A DNA stretch of 64,000 nt from Symsagittifera roscoffensis (taxonomy: Eukaryota > Xenacoelomorpha > Acoela > Convolutidae), in assembly GCF_963678635.1 (NCBI RefSeq), contig NC_087063.1, positions 83,625,574 through 83,689,573 on the forward strand, given 5' to 3'. Below the pieces are notes generated by a model, which searched no databases, was not told where the DNA came from, and saw only the letters and a list, made by a program, of their open reading frames with translations. Made by a program: the position numbers and the translations under genes. Of the stretch, positions 47,401 through 60,400 are shown one piece after another (the first letter of the stretch is position 1; each line of letters opens with the position of its first letter).

Positions 47401-50376
47401 TCGTCAACAAAAATGGGTATCTCAAAATAGTACCGAGCATAGACCCTTTGGGTCGGCAGGGGGTCGAATCCCCTCCCCCTGAACCCGCTACTGAAACAAA
47501 GGCGCCTTTACAAAAAATGTAGGGTTCGTCAACAAAAATGGGTATCTCAAAATAGTAGCGAGCATGGACCCTTTGGGTCGGCAGGGGGTCGAATCCCCTC
47601 CCCCTGAACCCGCTACTGAAACAAAGGCGCCTTTACAAAAAATGTAGGGTTCGTCAACAAAAATGGGTATCTCAAAATAGTACCGAGCATGGACCCTTTG
47701 GTTCGGCAGGGGGTCGAATCCCCTCCCCCTGAACCCGCTACTGAAACAAAGGCGCCTTTACAAAAAATGTAGGGTTCGTCAACAAAAATGGGAATCTCAA
47801 AATAGTACCGAGCATGGAACCTTTGGGTCGGCAGGGGGTCGAATCCCCTCCCCCTGAACCCGCTACTGAAACAAAGGCGCCTTTACAAAAAATGTAGGGT
47901 TCGTCAACAAAAATGGGTATCTCAAAATAGTAGCGAGCATGGACCCTTTGGGTCGGCAGGGGGTCGAATCCCCTCCCCCTGAACCCGCTACTGAAACAAA
48001 GGCGCCTTTACAAAAAATGTAGGGTTCGTCAACAAAAATGGGTATCTCAAAATAGTACCGAGCATGGACCCTTTGGTTCGGCAGGGGGTCGAATCCCCTC
48101 CCCCTGAACCCGCTACTGAAACAAAGGCGCCTTTACAAAAAATGTAGGGTTCGTCAACAAAAATGGGTATCTCAAAATAGTACCGAGCATGGACCCTTTG
48201 GGTCGGCAGGGGGTCGAATCCCCTCCCCCTGAACCCGCTACTGAAACAAAGGCGCCTTTACAAAAAATGTAGGGTTCGTCAACAAAAATGGGTATCTCAA
48301 AATAGTACCGAGCATGGACCCTTTGGGTCGGCAGGGGGTCGAATCCCCTCCCCCTGAACCCGCTACTGAAACAAAGGCGCCTTTACAAAAAATGTAGGGT
48401 TCGTCAACAAAAATGGGTATCTCAAAATAGTACCGAGCATGGAACCTTTGGGTCGGCAGGGGGTCAAATCCCCTCCCCCTGAACCCGCTACTGAAACAAA
48501 GGCGCCTTTACAAAAAATGTAGGGTTCGTCAACAAAAATGGGTATCTCAAAATAGTACCGAGCATGGACCCTTTGGGTCGGCAGGGGGTTGAATCCCCTC
48601 CCCCTGAACCCGCTACTGAAACAAAGGCGCCTTTACAAAAAATGTAGGGTTCGTCAACAAAAATGGGTATCTCAAAATAGTAGCGAGCATGGACCCTTTG
48701 GGTCGGCAGGGGGTCGAATCCCCTCCCCCTGAACCCGCTACTGAAACAAAGGCGCCTTTACAAAAAATGTAGGGTTCGTCAACAAAAATGGGTATCTCAA
48801 AATTGTACCGAGCATGGAACCTTTGGGTCGGCAGGGGGTCGAATCCCCTCCCCCTGAACCCGCTACTGAAACAAAGGCGCCTTTACAAAAAATGTAGGGT
48901 TCGTCAACAAAAATGGGTATCTCAAAATAGTACCGAGCATGGACCCTTTGGGTCGGCAGGGGGTCGAATCCCCTCCCCCTGAACCCGCTACTGAAACAAA
49001 GGCGCCTTTACAAAAAATGTAGGGTTCGTCAACAAAAATGGGTATCTCAAAATAGTAGCGAGCATGGACCCTTTGGGTCGGCAGGGGGTCGAATCCCCTC
49101 CCCCTGAACCCGCTACTGAAACAAAGGCGCCTTTACAAAAAATGTAGGGTTCGTCAACAAAAATGGGTATCTCAAAATAGTAGCGAGCATGGACCCTTTG
49201 GGTCGGCAGGGGGTCGAATCCCCTCCCCCTGAACCCGCTACTGAAACAAAGGCGCCTTTACAAAAAATGTAGGGTTCGTCAACAAAAATGGGTATCTCAA
49301 AATAGTAGCGAGCATGGACCCTTTGGGTCGGCAGTGGGTCGAATCCCCTCCCCCTGAACCCGCTACTGAAACAAAGGCGCCTTTACAAAAAATGTAGGGT
49401 TCGTCAACAAAAATGGGTATCTCAAAATAGTAGCGAGCATGGAACCTTTGGGTCGGCAGGGGGTCGAATCCCCTCCCCCTGAACCCGCTACTGAAACAAA
49501 GGCGCCTTTACAAAAAATGTAGAGTTCCTCAACAAAAATGGGTATCTCAAAATAGTAGCGAGCATGGACCCTTTGGGTCGGCAGGGGGTCGAATCCCCTC
49601 CCCCTGAACCCGCTACTGAAACAAAGGCGCCTTTACAAAAAATGTAGGGTTCGTCAACAAAAATGGGTATCTCAAAATAGTACCGAGCATGGACCCTTTG
49701 GGTCGGCAGGGGGTCGAATCCCCTCCCCCTGAACCCGCTACTGAAACAAAGGCGCCTTTACAAAAAATGTAGGGTTCGTCAACAAAAATGGGTATCTCAA
49801 AATAGTACCGAGCATGGACCCTTTGGGTCGGCAGGGGGTCGAATCCCCTCCCCCTGAACCCGCTACTGAAACAAAGGCGCCTTTACAAAAAATGTAGGGT
49901 TCGTCAGCAAAAATGGGTATCTCAAAATAGTACCGAGCATGGAACCTTTGGGTCGGCAGGGGGTCGAATCCCCTCCCCCTGAACCCGCTACTGAAACAAA
50001 GGCGCCTTTACAAAAAATGTAGGGTTCGTCAACAAAAATGGGTATCTCAAAATAGTACCGAGCATGGACCCTTTGGGTCGGCAGGGGGTTGAATCCCCTC
50101 CCCCTGAACCCGCTACTGAAACAAAGGCGCCTTTACAAAAAATGTAGGGTTCGTCAACAAAAATGGGTATCTCAAAATAGTAGCGAGCATGGACCCTTTG
50201 GGTCGGCAGGGGGTCGAATCCCCTCCCCCTGAACCCGCTACTGAAACAAAGGCGCCTTTACAAAAAATGTAGGGTTCGTCAACAAAAATGGGTATCTCAA
50301 AATAGTACCGAGCATGGACCCTTTGGTTCGGCAGGGGGTCGAATCCCCTCCCCCTGAACCCGCTACTGAAACAAAT
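35401..50376 (+). mobile_element. hAT-type MITE copy F, expanded in place into a satellite
   Basis: The left inverted end (CCGGCGCGGATC) starts at 35409, preceded by AAACAAAC (35401-35408). The MITE is complete to its right end, CCCGCTACTG (35746). From there its right-hand part repeats until a last right end at 50368, followed by AAACAAAT (50369-50376). The flanks match 7 of 8, as expected of one hAT target duplication now 15 kb apart. Internal landmarks match copies C and G, including GTCGACCAATTTGATTTT and TAAAATTAGTATAAATTGGC. Confidence 0.82.
35631..50368 (+). repeat. Satellite array, about 118 copies of a 125-bp unit
   Basis: Each unit runs from GGCGCCTTTACAAAAAATGT to CCCGCTACTG plus AAACAAA. 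Counting unit starts from 35756 to 50253, with three single-base deletions (near 36652, 37528 and 44890), gives 117 units of 125 bp after the first of 123 bp. Units differ at few sites: TAGGG or TAGAG, TAGCG or TACCG, GGACC or GGAAC, GAACCC or AAACCC. Each holds an inverted repeat, CAGGGGG..CCCCCTG, around TCGAATCCCC. The period is not a multiple of three, and no frame stays open for more than about two units. Confidence 0.97.
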
Positions 50377-50865
50377 GCTGCAAGAAACAAACGTCACCAC
50401 AAAACAACAAAATGTTTAAAAAGCCGAATTTCTCAGTGCTTTTTTTTGGGAAACCGCTTGAGGCACGAAGACGCTATTGTGACCTTTCAAAAAAAATTTT
50501 TTTGAAAATCCTAAACAAGGCTAACTCAAAAAAGTTTTCTTCGTGATGAACGTTACCACTAATGTCAATTTTTTGGCAATTTTTTGAACAAATTATCTTT
50601 TCATGAGTTCTGAAAAAATAATATATTTTTATTTCAGACATTTACGTTTTTTGTTTTGTTTTTCAGCACTTTAATGAAGCTTGTTGCTGCCGCTCGATTC
50701 TTTATCGGAGAAGTTGAAATAGACATCGATAATTTTAATTGACTCAAATTGTTTAATCGGGCCCATCTGAAGATTTAATCTGACTAAGACTGGGTTTGAG
50801 AGAAAATCAACCGAGCACGAAATTCTTTCCAGCGTACTGTGATGATGTGGCAACCACTCATCATC
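50377..50865. other. Region between the satellite and MITE copy G, nothing recognised
   Basis: AT-rich unique-looking sequence with no coding signal. Confidence 0.5.
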
Positions 50866-51288
50866 ACACTGATCAGGGGAGGAACTAGCATTTTCTCGAG
50901 GGGGTGGGGGCGGACTTTCAAAACATTTTCGAAATTTTGTCGACCTTTTTTTAGGTCGACCAAATTGATTTTCCGAGCTCTCCCAAAGCACTGAAAAGTC
51001 CCTATTTTGGCCAAAATTTCTGCGCTGCACGCAAAATTGGATAAAAAACTGTCCAAAAAGGCGTTTTTAGGCTCTTTTTTGAAAATTTTTACAGTAAAAT
51101 GCGTTTTTTCGACGCGCGCTCCCCCTTAAAATTAGTATTTATTGGCGCCTTTAGAGCGATTTTAGGGACCGTCAGCCAAAAATGGATATCTCAAAATAGT
51201 TCAAAGGGGGTCGAATCCCTGAGAGAAAAAGAAGCGTCCACCAACCCCCCCCCCCCCCCCCCATAAATCCTCCGCCCCTGACACTGAT
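50866..51288 (+). mobile_element. hAT-type MITE copy G, with perfect 8-bp target duplication
   Basis: The element at 50874-51280 (407 bp) begins CAGGGGAGGAACTAGC and ends AAATCCTCCGCCCCTG. It is flanked by exact ACACTGAT copies (50866-50873 and 51281-51288). It has the full family structure in one copy: left G-rich subterminus, GGTCGACC palindrome, GGCGCC block and right-hand GGGGGTCGAATCCC block, plus a run of 18 C (51245-51262). It shows the unexpanded form of the element behind the satellite. Confidence 0.9.
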
Positions 51289-52438
51289 TAATGAAAGTTC
51301 CATCAACTTTAAATTGGCTTCTAGAAAGAAATATTGCGGGAAGTTGTTTAATTGTGAGATTTTATATAACAACATATCTGAGCGAAATGGTTCAATGACT
51401 TGAGATGAATTGAAATTTTCGAGGGAACTTAATTCAGGGAAAAATGCTTGGACCGCAATTTTTGCCAACTTTTTCTTTATTGAATAAACCACGCGCCTAA
51501 GCAGAGTAACCATCACGTAATAACCATTCATGCATTTTCTAAGTTTTTTTATGACATCTCTTGCTATCATTTTGATCGCCACAAGCTTCAAAAAGCAAAA
51601 TAAATTGATTCGTGACTTTGATATACGGCAAAGTNNNNNNNNNNNNNNNNNNNNNNNNNNNNNNNNNNNNNNNNNNNNNNNNNNNNNNNNNNNNNNNNNN
51701 NNNNNNNNNNNNNNNNNNNNNNNNNNNNNNNNNNNNNNNNNNNNNNNNNNNNNNNNNNNNNNNNNNNNNNNNNNNNNNNNNNNNNNNNNNNNNNNNNNNN
51801 NNNNNNNNNNNNNNNNNNNNNNNNNNNNNNNNNNTTTCGGAATGAAACAACAAAAATCAATTTGGGAAGTGATTGATTTATTGGTTTGTTTTCACATACT
51901 TGCAGAGATGTGTCGAAAATATCGGAACTATGGAATATAAATCACTTTTTTCCCTTAGCTTCTTTAGCCGCAGTTGTAGGCCACGATACATAAAAGTGGT
52001 ATCCAGTTTGATACATACCAGCTGATGTTGCGATTGATTTTGTTCACAGGACGCAGATCAAAAAATTACACAATGGATAAATAGTGCATCGCATCGTAAA
52101 ATACTCCAAACACAAGTATCAAGTAGCAATTTCATTTCCGCTTTTAATTTCCAGTGTTATCCGTGTTATTAAGCTTGGTATGCTGCCTAAAATCCTAAGC
52201 ATGGAGAAGTATTTCAGAATTGGGTGATGCAAATGTTCCCGGGCCGAGGTTGTGGTTATATGATCAGACCATCGCGACCGAAATTTAGTAGTTCCAGAAC
52301 AAAATTTAGTGTTCCAGAAAAGGCACATTGGAACCTGATCTAAACTACATTTTATGATTGGATAAATTAAATGTTTTACCAATGTAAAGTATTTAATATT
52401 AACCAATCATGATCCATCTAACTAACAACCCACTTATT
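51289..52438. other. Region between MITE copy G and the retrotransposon
   Basis: No gene recognised. Contains the second assembly gap. The open minus frame at 51172-51591 is partly MITE and is not supported. Confidence 0.5.
51635..51834. other. Assembly gap (200 N)
   Basis: Exactly 200 undetermined bases; true size unknown. Confidence 0.99.
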
Positions 52439-52736
52439 TGTAAGTGCTGAAGTTACTTGTAATTTCAGCACCAGAGAGATTTGAATTTAACTTAGAAATT
52501 AGTTGGACTCTCCCGAGCACTTCAGCAGCCGCAATAAACCAGTATACCCTAGATCTATTGAGCCTAGCAGAGACTAGTTAAACAACCTGAGACTAGATAG
52601 TATAAGAGTAAGATTAGGATCGGTATTAGACTAAGAAGTTGCACGAATCTATCCGGCCGAAAATAAGATAGCGTGACGAGCAGACGGTGTACCCTATCCG
52701 AAATTACTCTATGAGTTACACTTCGGTCCTTACTCA
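52439..52736 (+). repeat. 5' LTR of the Ty3-type element
   Basis: Bounds come from comparison with the inverted copy at 28744 and from TG..CA ends. The start has a hairpin (TGCTGAAGTTAC..TTTCAGCA). It contains AATAAA near 52535 and a TATA-like AGTATAAG near 52600. The right border could instead be 52720 (ending TTACA), but 52736 places CA two bases before a TGG primer-site start. Confidence 0.6.
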
Positions 52737-52738
52737 TC

Positions 52739-52765
52739 TGGTGCGACCATAAGTCTCGAACAAGA
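52739..52765 (+). promoter_or_regulatory. Possible tRNA primer-binding site
   Basis: TGGTGCGACCATAAGTC followed by TCGAAC begins with TGG, the complement of tRNA CCA. It also carries a T-loop complement (TCGAAC) 17 bases in, one less than expected for a standard tRNA. The matching tRNA is not identified. Confidence 0.4.
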
Positions 52766-53386
52766 CCTTAATAGCTTAGAATTAACCAAAATAGATTAGA
52801 AATTAGACAAAAACATTTACAAAATGTTATACGACAATAATTTAATCGAAATGTCTCTACGACTCAATAGATCAGAGCCAATATTCCGAACCATAACAGA
52901 ACTACCCGGAATTGGAAGAAGACCTCGAACCAAAGACGACATACGACAAAGTAAAAACTTGCCGTATAGTTATATGATAGTTCGGCAAAAGCCAGAACAA
53001 ACTTTTATATTTCGAATACTACTTGCAATGAATTTAGATTTCCATTTGCAAACATAAAACCTTGAAGTTACTCTTCAAAATCATTTCAGGCGCTAAACAA
53101 ATTTATTAATATACAATAACGATTGATAAAAAGATCTAAGATCGTTTTCCTAAAACTCTGCAGTATTATACAAAACATGTTTGAAAAATATTTATTGGAA
53201 AATAAAAATAAAAATTAGTAGCATGACAATAAATGGTTAGTAATCATAAATCATCCTGTTGTTCCAGCTTCATCATCTAAAACATAACAGCAATCATAAA
53301 CCCACTAATATCATCAAAACACTAAATCTTTCCTTTACACACATTTAAAATTTTATTAAAACTTAAATTCACTTAATTTTAAAACC

Positions 53387-53471
53387 AGATCATCAAGGCT
53401 TATCCTTGGATCTTAAATCATTTTCTACTTAATTAAATTTCAAATTTGATCATCAAGGCTTATCCTTGGAT
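53387..53471 (+). repeat. Repeated hairpin in the retrotransposon leader
   Basis: The block beginning GATCATCAAGGCTTATCCTT occurs twice, 60 bases apart. Each can fold as CAAGG/CCTTG around a five-base loop. It lies in the leader before the first ORF, where packaging or translation signals would be expected; the role is unknown. Confidence 0.6.
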
Positions 53472-53989
53472 CAAACAGAACAACTTTGTTCTCCCCCACC
53501 CACTTAATTAGTGTCTAACGACCTCAAACGTCGATTCACTACCCAACCCTTTCTAAAGACCTAAGACTAATAGAAATTTTTAAACAAAACTAATCATTCA
53601 AATTAGGATAAACAGTGAAGAACTTCGGTTATTCATCCTTCACTTGACCCCCCCTCTTACCAGACCCAGGATAAATCTTAGACTTAGTAAGTTTAAAATA
53701 GTATCTAACGAACTACTCGCGTTCTAATTATACCTGAACCTTGTGGATCGATTTACTATTCTCCAACCCTTGAACACAATCACTACCCCTAAGTAAGATT
53801 AAGTAAGTTAACACCTTAACTTATACTAGCCACGAGAAAGTAAAAAATCATTCTTCGGAATCGATATACTTTTCTCTCCAACCCTGAACAAACAGACCCA
53901 GGTTAAGCTAACCAAAAAATCGTAAGAACTAACAGTTTAGGAAAATAGAAATCATTTAACAACCCTTTGCATCCGTCATTCTAAACCTT

Positions 53990-54457
53990 ATGTCATTTAA
54001 AAACCTAGGAAATAAACAAACAATCGTTTTACACAATTGTGAAATAGATAACAAAAAATACGACCTTGTAATCACACCTCATACACAAACAGTTGGATAC
54101 ATTCGAACAAAACGACAAACACTAAAAAGAAAAATAATAACGAAACAAAGACAAATAACACGAAAAAGATTTTCAAAAAATCGAAACGCATTTTCAGAAT
54201 CAGAAACCAACAGTTTAGACGAACTTTACAAACTAAAAGAATCAATAGATAAAAATTGCCCAATTCACGATCAATTATATTTCTCTGACTCAGAAACAAC
54301 TTCAAATTCATCACAAAGAGGAAAAAGAAGAATAAAAAAGCAGTACAAACACAAACCAGTACATTTATACAATTGGAATCAACCAATTCGACACATTAAT
54401 AATTACATATTAACAGTAATCGAACGAAAAAATGAGTTCAACGCACACCCCAGGTGA
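53990..54457 (+). CDS. Retrotransposon small basic ORF ahead of gag
   Basis: A 155-codon ORF starting MSFKNLGNKQTIVL. It is very rich in Lys and Arg (TLKRKIITKQRQITRKRF), with an acidic patch in the second half (FSDSETTSNSS) and then another basic stretch. It overlaps the start of the gag-pol ORF by 26 bases in another frame, so the two may be linked by frameshifting or reinitiation. No recognised domain; the composition suggests nucleic-acid binding. Its A-rich codon use matches gag-pol, so it is probably real. Confidence 0.65.
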   Translation: MSFKNLGNKQTIVLHNCEIDNKKYDLVITPHTQTVGYIRTKRQTLKRKIITKQRQITRKRFSKNRNAFSESETNSLDELYKLKESIDKNCPIHDQLYFSDSETTSNSSQRGKRRIKKQYKHKPVHLYNWNQPIRHINNYILTVIERKNEFNAHPR

Positions 54458-57400
54458 AGAAACTCCAGATGATGATGAAATCTTTCCTTTTATAGTAGAC
54501 GCAGATACTGATAGAGGACAACACATATTTTGTCAAAATTTACTCGTAAATTTATTTGAACCCGGAATCAGTCCATGTAAAACAGAGTTCCCCGATGTAA
54601 AAACCAAAAGACAAATCATAGATCACTATCTAAAAGATATATGCAACATAACACAACAGTATGGAATCTACTCCATAGAATTCACCTCACCAAACCATAA
54701 TAATAGAAAATATACAATTCAAACAGACGATCTTGATTTAGAATTTTCAAAAGTTTTTTCAGAATATATAAAAAGCATCCAATACCATAACTCACAAAGA
54801 GCAAACTCCATATTCACCAATGAAGTTTTCGCAATAATATATAGTTATATTTCGATATTAGAAAACGAAATTCCAATAACAAATGTCTCACCAAAAGAAA
54901 CATCTAAACATTTGAAAGTACGACATGAAATCACACTACTCTCTAGTTATTTAAACATCATTAAAGAAAATTTCACGAAAGACGACGTTTCACAACATAC
55001 AAAACACGATCTACAAAAAATTTTGGCATGGTTCATAATAGATTACTTCACACACAATATTGATTTAATTGCACAAGCAAGAAAAAATTTTAGACCCCAA
55101 AATTCGAACGATGATACCGCTATCACAGAACAATCAGATTATGTTTGGGACCCCGAATGGTCTCATCCCGCATTTATAAGCTTTCCACAATCAATCTCAA
55201 GTCAAGCAATAGGTACAATATCTTACATAAGAGATTATGTAAGAGTAATACCATTAACAATTGATGCAACACCATTAAACTATAATACAATTTTACCCGA
55301 TACACAAAATAATAGTTTAAACTCTACAGTTATACACAATGAAAACCTCAATGGAACTAGGAATCTTACTCAACAAGATATCCAGACACCATCACACTTC
55401 ATAAATGAAGAAATTGTACACACAACAACTACACAACAAAGTATTTCACCAATACGCCCAAATTTAACAACACCAAGAAATACAAATCCTTCACAAACAC
55501 AGGTAACCTTACAATCAACCGTTAAACCTTCGGTTGCCCCTAAATATTTACATATGGATTACCAAACATACAGACCCATGACAATACCACCAAAAACACG
55601 CAAAACATTCACTAGAAACAACTTTGCAGACCATAATTATAATTATACACATCCATCAAAAACATATAATCAACCACAAAGAAATTTTAACCAATATACA
55701 AGATCTCGAAATTGGGATAACCCAATGGCCCAACCTAATTCAACAAATTTCCAAACAAATCCTCCACGGGATCACAGTGAAAATTACCCATTTTTTCAAC
55801 AAAATAAAAATAAAAAACAGACATCTTATCAAATGGATTATTTATCCTCAGATGATGATTTCTTACAACCAGATATATTTGCACAAAATACTCAAGAATA
55901 TCGTAGACAAGGAATACAGAGAACACGTACAAATCATAGAAATTTTTCTCCACAACCAATAGATGCACAAAATCAACAACCAATTCAACAACAAAATCCA
56001 ATTAATACACAATCTTTTCAACCAATTCAACAACAAAATCCAATGACTGCACACTCGTATCAACCATCACAAATGCAAAATGAAATACCACTCCCATATT
56101 ATCTCCAACAACATGAGATAACAAGAAACCAACTTTCAAATTTTTCTCAAATGCCAAATGCAGCAGAATCATTACAAATGACAATGAATCCATACCTTAT
56201 GGGTGGATCATCAATAACATCAAACAAACCTTTAATGGTTTTCACAGGAACAGACCCTGAATACTCTGTAGAAGATTATTTAAATGCAGTAACAGCAAAC
56301 CTGATTTTAAATATTGGACCTGAACCAATTAATACGCCACTACATCAAAATTGGATACATCGACGCACAGCGTTAATACAAACAACCTTAGATGGCGCAG
56401 CCCAAAAATGGTTTTCAGTACTACCTCTAGAAATAAAATCAAACTGGAAAAGATTTACACAAGAATTTTCAAAAATGTTTGACTCCGAAAGAAACAAACA
56501 ACAACAAAGAGTTTTATGTAATGAAATTCGCAGATTACCAAACGAAACCATCAAGCAAATAGCAGTACGAATCGAAACACTAGTTCGAAAAGCATATTCA
56601 TTAAATACACATGACTATAAAAACACAAAGATGACAGAAATCTTAATGATGACCTTAACACCACAATTAAGGAAAATAGCAATAAAAAAGAGAGCATCAC
56701 ATCCTTCTTCAATTCGAGAACCCGATTTAGATTTTCGAAAACTAGTAGACAAATTAGAACAAGCAGAAATCACGATGAAACTAGAAGAAACGGAAAATCT
56801 GAAATTACAATACGTTAACAGAATTGAAACGACTCCCACTAATATTAATAATATACAGGAATCAGAGACAGACCTCGTTGAAAAAATCACTGAAATACTC
56901 AATATCTACGAAAAGAACCCAAACTTTAAAGGCAAACCATCTTTCAAAAAATGGTGTAATTATTGCCGACGATACGGACATAGTATTTCCGAATGTAGAC
57001 AAAAACAGCAAGATAATCAAAATAAACCTCAAAAATATAAAGAACCAAATAAATCATTCTATCAATACATGAAAAAAGATCAAAATCTACCGAACAAAAC
57101 AGTCCACAGCAACAACAGTTCAGGAAAACCACTCCCGAACAATACAAATTATACAAGAAATCAATCACCATATAACTCAAGTTATAGAGGAAGATCACCA
57201 GAACGAAGAAACACGTATAATTCATCACAAAATCACTACAATAGACCAAATAGTCGAAATAACTACTCCAGATCAAATTCAAACACACAACGATTTGTTT
57301 CTAGATCTAATTCCCAATCAAGAAATAACTACTATCCAAACAACCAATCACGAAATTCATCATACAATAGGAATAGAAACTACTCCTATAATCGAAATAG

Positions 57401-60400
57401 AAGTTATTCAAACAACCGAAACCAGAATTACCCGAACAATCGATCAAGGAATAACTCATATAATAGATCGAACTATAACAGACCAAACAATAATTACCAA
57501 AACAGATCGCGAAATAATTCACAAAATCGACACCCAAGTTATAATAATCGTTATAGAAATTATTCCCAATCACCACACCGGAATAATAATAACTATAATA
57601 ATTCTAATAATCGCCACAGAAGTAGTACACCTAAACATCAAAGACAAATCAATCAAGTACAATCTAACCCAGAAACAACATCAGACCCTCCAGGTATTGA
57701 TGACACAGTAACTGATACGTTACAACTCAATCAAATAAACTGTACATCATCAGATTCAGAAAGTGATACTGAAAACACTCTTTCTATCAATATGATAAAA
57801 GTCGAAAATGACTATGAATCTGTCATATATGAACAACCCTTTTCATCACACATATATGAAAATCAATCAGAATTTCTTCAAAATTATTACACTACACCCA
57901 TAAATTCCACACCAACGACGCAAGAAACAAACGAGATTAACACTACAGATCAAACCAATAAAAATACCAAAACAAAATGCTTGAATACAAACCACATTTA
58001 TCAAAATATACAAAAAGAACAACCCAAAGAAAAAATTTGGACAATACCATTTCTCTTAGAAAGCCCAAGAAATAAAGAATTTCAACCACCAGACCTTGAA
58101 ATAGATTTTTTAATTGATTCAGGAGCAGAATCAAACATAATAAACATCCCCACATGGAATGAAATAAAAACTTTACACCCAAAGTTAATACCTCTTGAAA
58201 CCTCCAGTAAGTTAGCAACAGCACAAGGATCAACATTGATAAACTACGGAAAAATCCAATTATTTCTTCTCCCCACAAGAACAATGGAGCAAAGCAAAAT
58301 TTTAAATAAGCCATTTAAACAAATATTCCATATCACTGACATTAAATATAATATCATTGGAATACCATTTATTTCGAAGTATATACCAACAATTAACATA
58401 CTAAATAGCAAAATATTAATCAAAGATAAATATACAAAAACAAAAGAAACATCCTTAACATTTTTTCAAAGATTAAATAAACAACCACCATTCTTTTCAA
58501 AATTCTACCCGATATTTAACAAACAAAGAAAACACCTAAAACCACTATCAGGAAATATCTATAATTTTTCAATCAAACAAGTTCACCAATATAATAAAGA
58601 ACAAAACAAACAAAAATTTTATATGTCAGAATTTGAATTCAAACCTATTCATAAATTTTTCAAAATCACAATCTCATCCATAAAATATTTGAAAAATTCG
58701 AATTCCGATATCATTTCCTTACATGTATATAACAACACACCTTACCAAGTAACATTACCTTTAGGACTTTTAGGATACTGCGAAACCAACGCTACAATAT
58801 CACCAATACACGAAAAAGCCTATCGCGTAAATAATATACTCCAATTACTAGATATTTGCCAATCTACAATTCTTAATGAAGAATTATCTATAAATAATAT
58901 AATAAGTAACGAAAACAGAAATACGGATTATTTCACAAAAACTCCATATTTCAAACCTACATTCAACATAAGTAACTACACAGAGGACCAACAGAAATTT
59001 TTAACAATGTTTAATTTCCAACATTCACAAATAACACAAGACGAATTCGAAAAATTAGCCAAACAGCTCATTAAATATTCATCAGTCTATGCAACATCAA
59101 AATTCGATGTTGGCAAAATCAGTTCATCACTACATCTCCCGTTAAAACCAGACGCAGTTTTCAAAAAACAGAGAGCAAGTAAAGTACCAATTCACTTACA
59201 TGATAAAGTGAACAGATTACTCGATATTTTAGAACAATACAACATTATATCACCAGTAAACAAAGAAGAACAACCAAAAGGCAACACATTCATCAACCCT
59301 GTTATCATTCTAGCTAAAGGAGAATCATTAAAAATCGTTCTCGACGCTAGATACCTCAATTCACTCATAGATGAATCAAAATGTAATTGGCCCATTGAAC
59401 CAATACAAGTTATTTTAACAAAAATAAACGGCAAATACTTTACAACCGCCGATATGAATAGTGCATACAATCAAATGCCACTAGATGAACAATCACGACG
59501 TTTAACACAATTTGTTATCGGAAACCAACAATATGAATTCAACCGCTTATTCTATGGAATATCCATAGGACCAGCAGCATTTTCAGCTTTTATGAGCAAA
59601 ATTTTTAGACCACTAATACTCAAGAAAAACGCAATCACCTATTTAGACGATGTTTTTATGCAATCACAAACAAAAGACGAGATGTTCAATGTTTTAGAAA
59701 AATATCACCAAATCCTTCAGAACGAAAATCTGAAGGCCGCCCCCGATAAATCACACTTCTTTTTGACAAGAGTTAAATTCTTAGGACATAATATAGAAAG
59801 AAAAACAATCACTCCATTGAAATCACGCATTGACGCTATTCAAAAACTTCAACCACCAACAAATAAAAAGAAAATCCAAGAATTTCTTGGAATGTTAAAC
59901 TTTTTAAGTAAATATGTTTATAAAATGCAATTATATCTACGACCATTTTATAACATCCTTAGACAACAAAATAATTTTGAATGGAACACAGAACATCAAA
60001 CACGATTTGAAGAAATAAAGAAACTTTTAACTGAACAAATTTCAAACACAATTCCAGACTCAAATCAACCATTTTATGCAATGTGCGATGCTTCGAACTT
60101 TGGCATCGGTGCAGCACTATTACAATCACATAATGGTACAAATAAAATGAACCTCATATCAGCAAATTCTCGACTATTCACTCAAGCAGAGCTACGACTC
60201 TCAACTCTAATGAGAGAATGCACAGCCATAATATATACACTGACAGAATATGAATTTCTGATACTTGGATCAAAACATCCAACAGTTCTATTCACAGACC
60301 ATAAACCAATCATTTTTCTTTTTACACAAAAGTCTAATCCAAACCACCGAGTTTACAGATTTCAACTAATTCTAATGAAATTTCCAAACTTACATATAGT

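Noticed and set aside
48788-48982. ORF inside the satellite
   Set aside because: It spans two satellite units and exists only because of a private substitution; no selection for coding is apparent.
35631-50368. CRISPR-like array
   Set aside because: Units are joined head to tail with no unique spacers, the unit is 125 bp, and the surroundings are eukaryotic.
51530-51940. ORFs crossing the second N gap
   Set aside because: Most residues are undetermined and the flanks carry no recognisable coding sequence.
54072-54386. Minus-strand hydrophobic ORFs opposite the retrotransposon genes
   Set aside because: Complement of A-rich coding sequence gives Phe/Leu/Val-rich frames; the same effect is seen at 55735-56193, 56944-57288 and 57943-58314.
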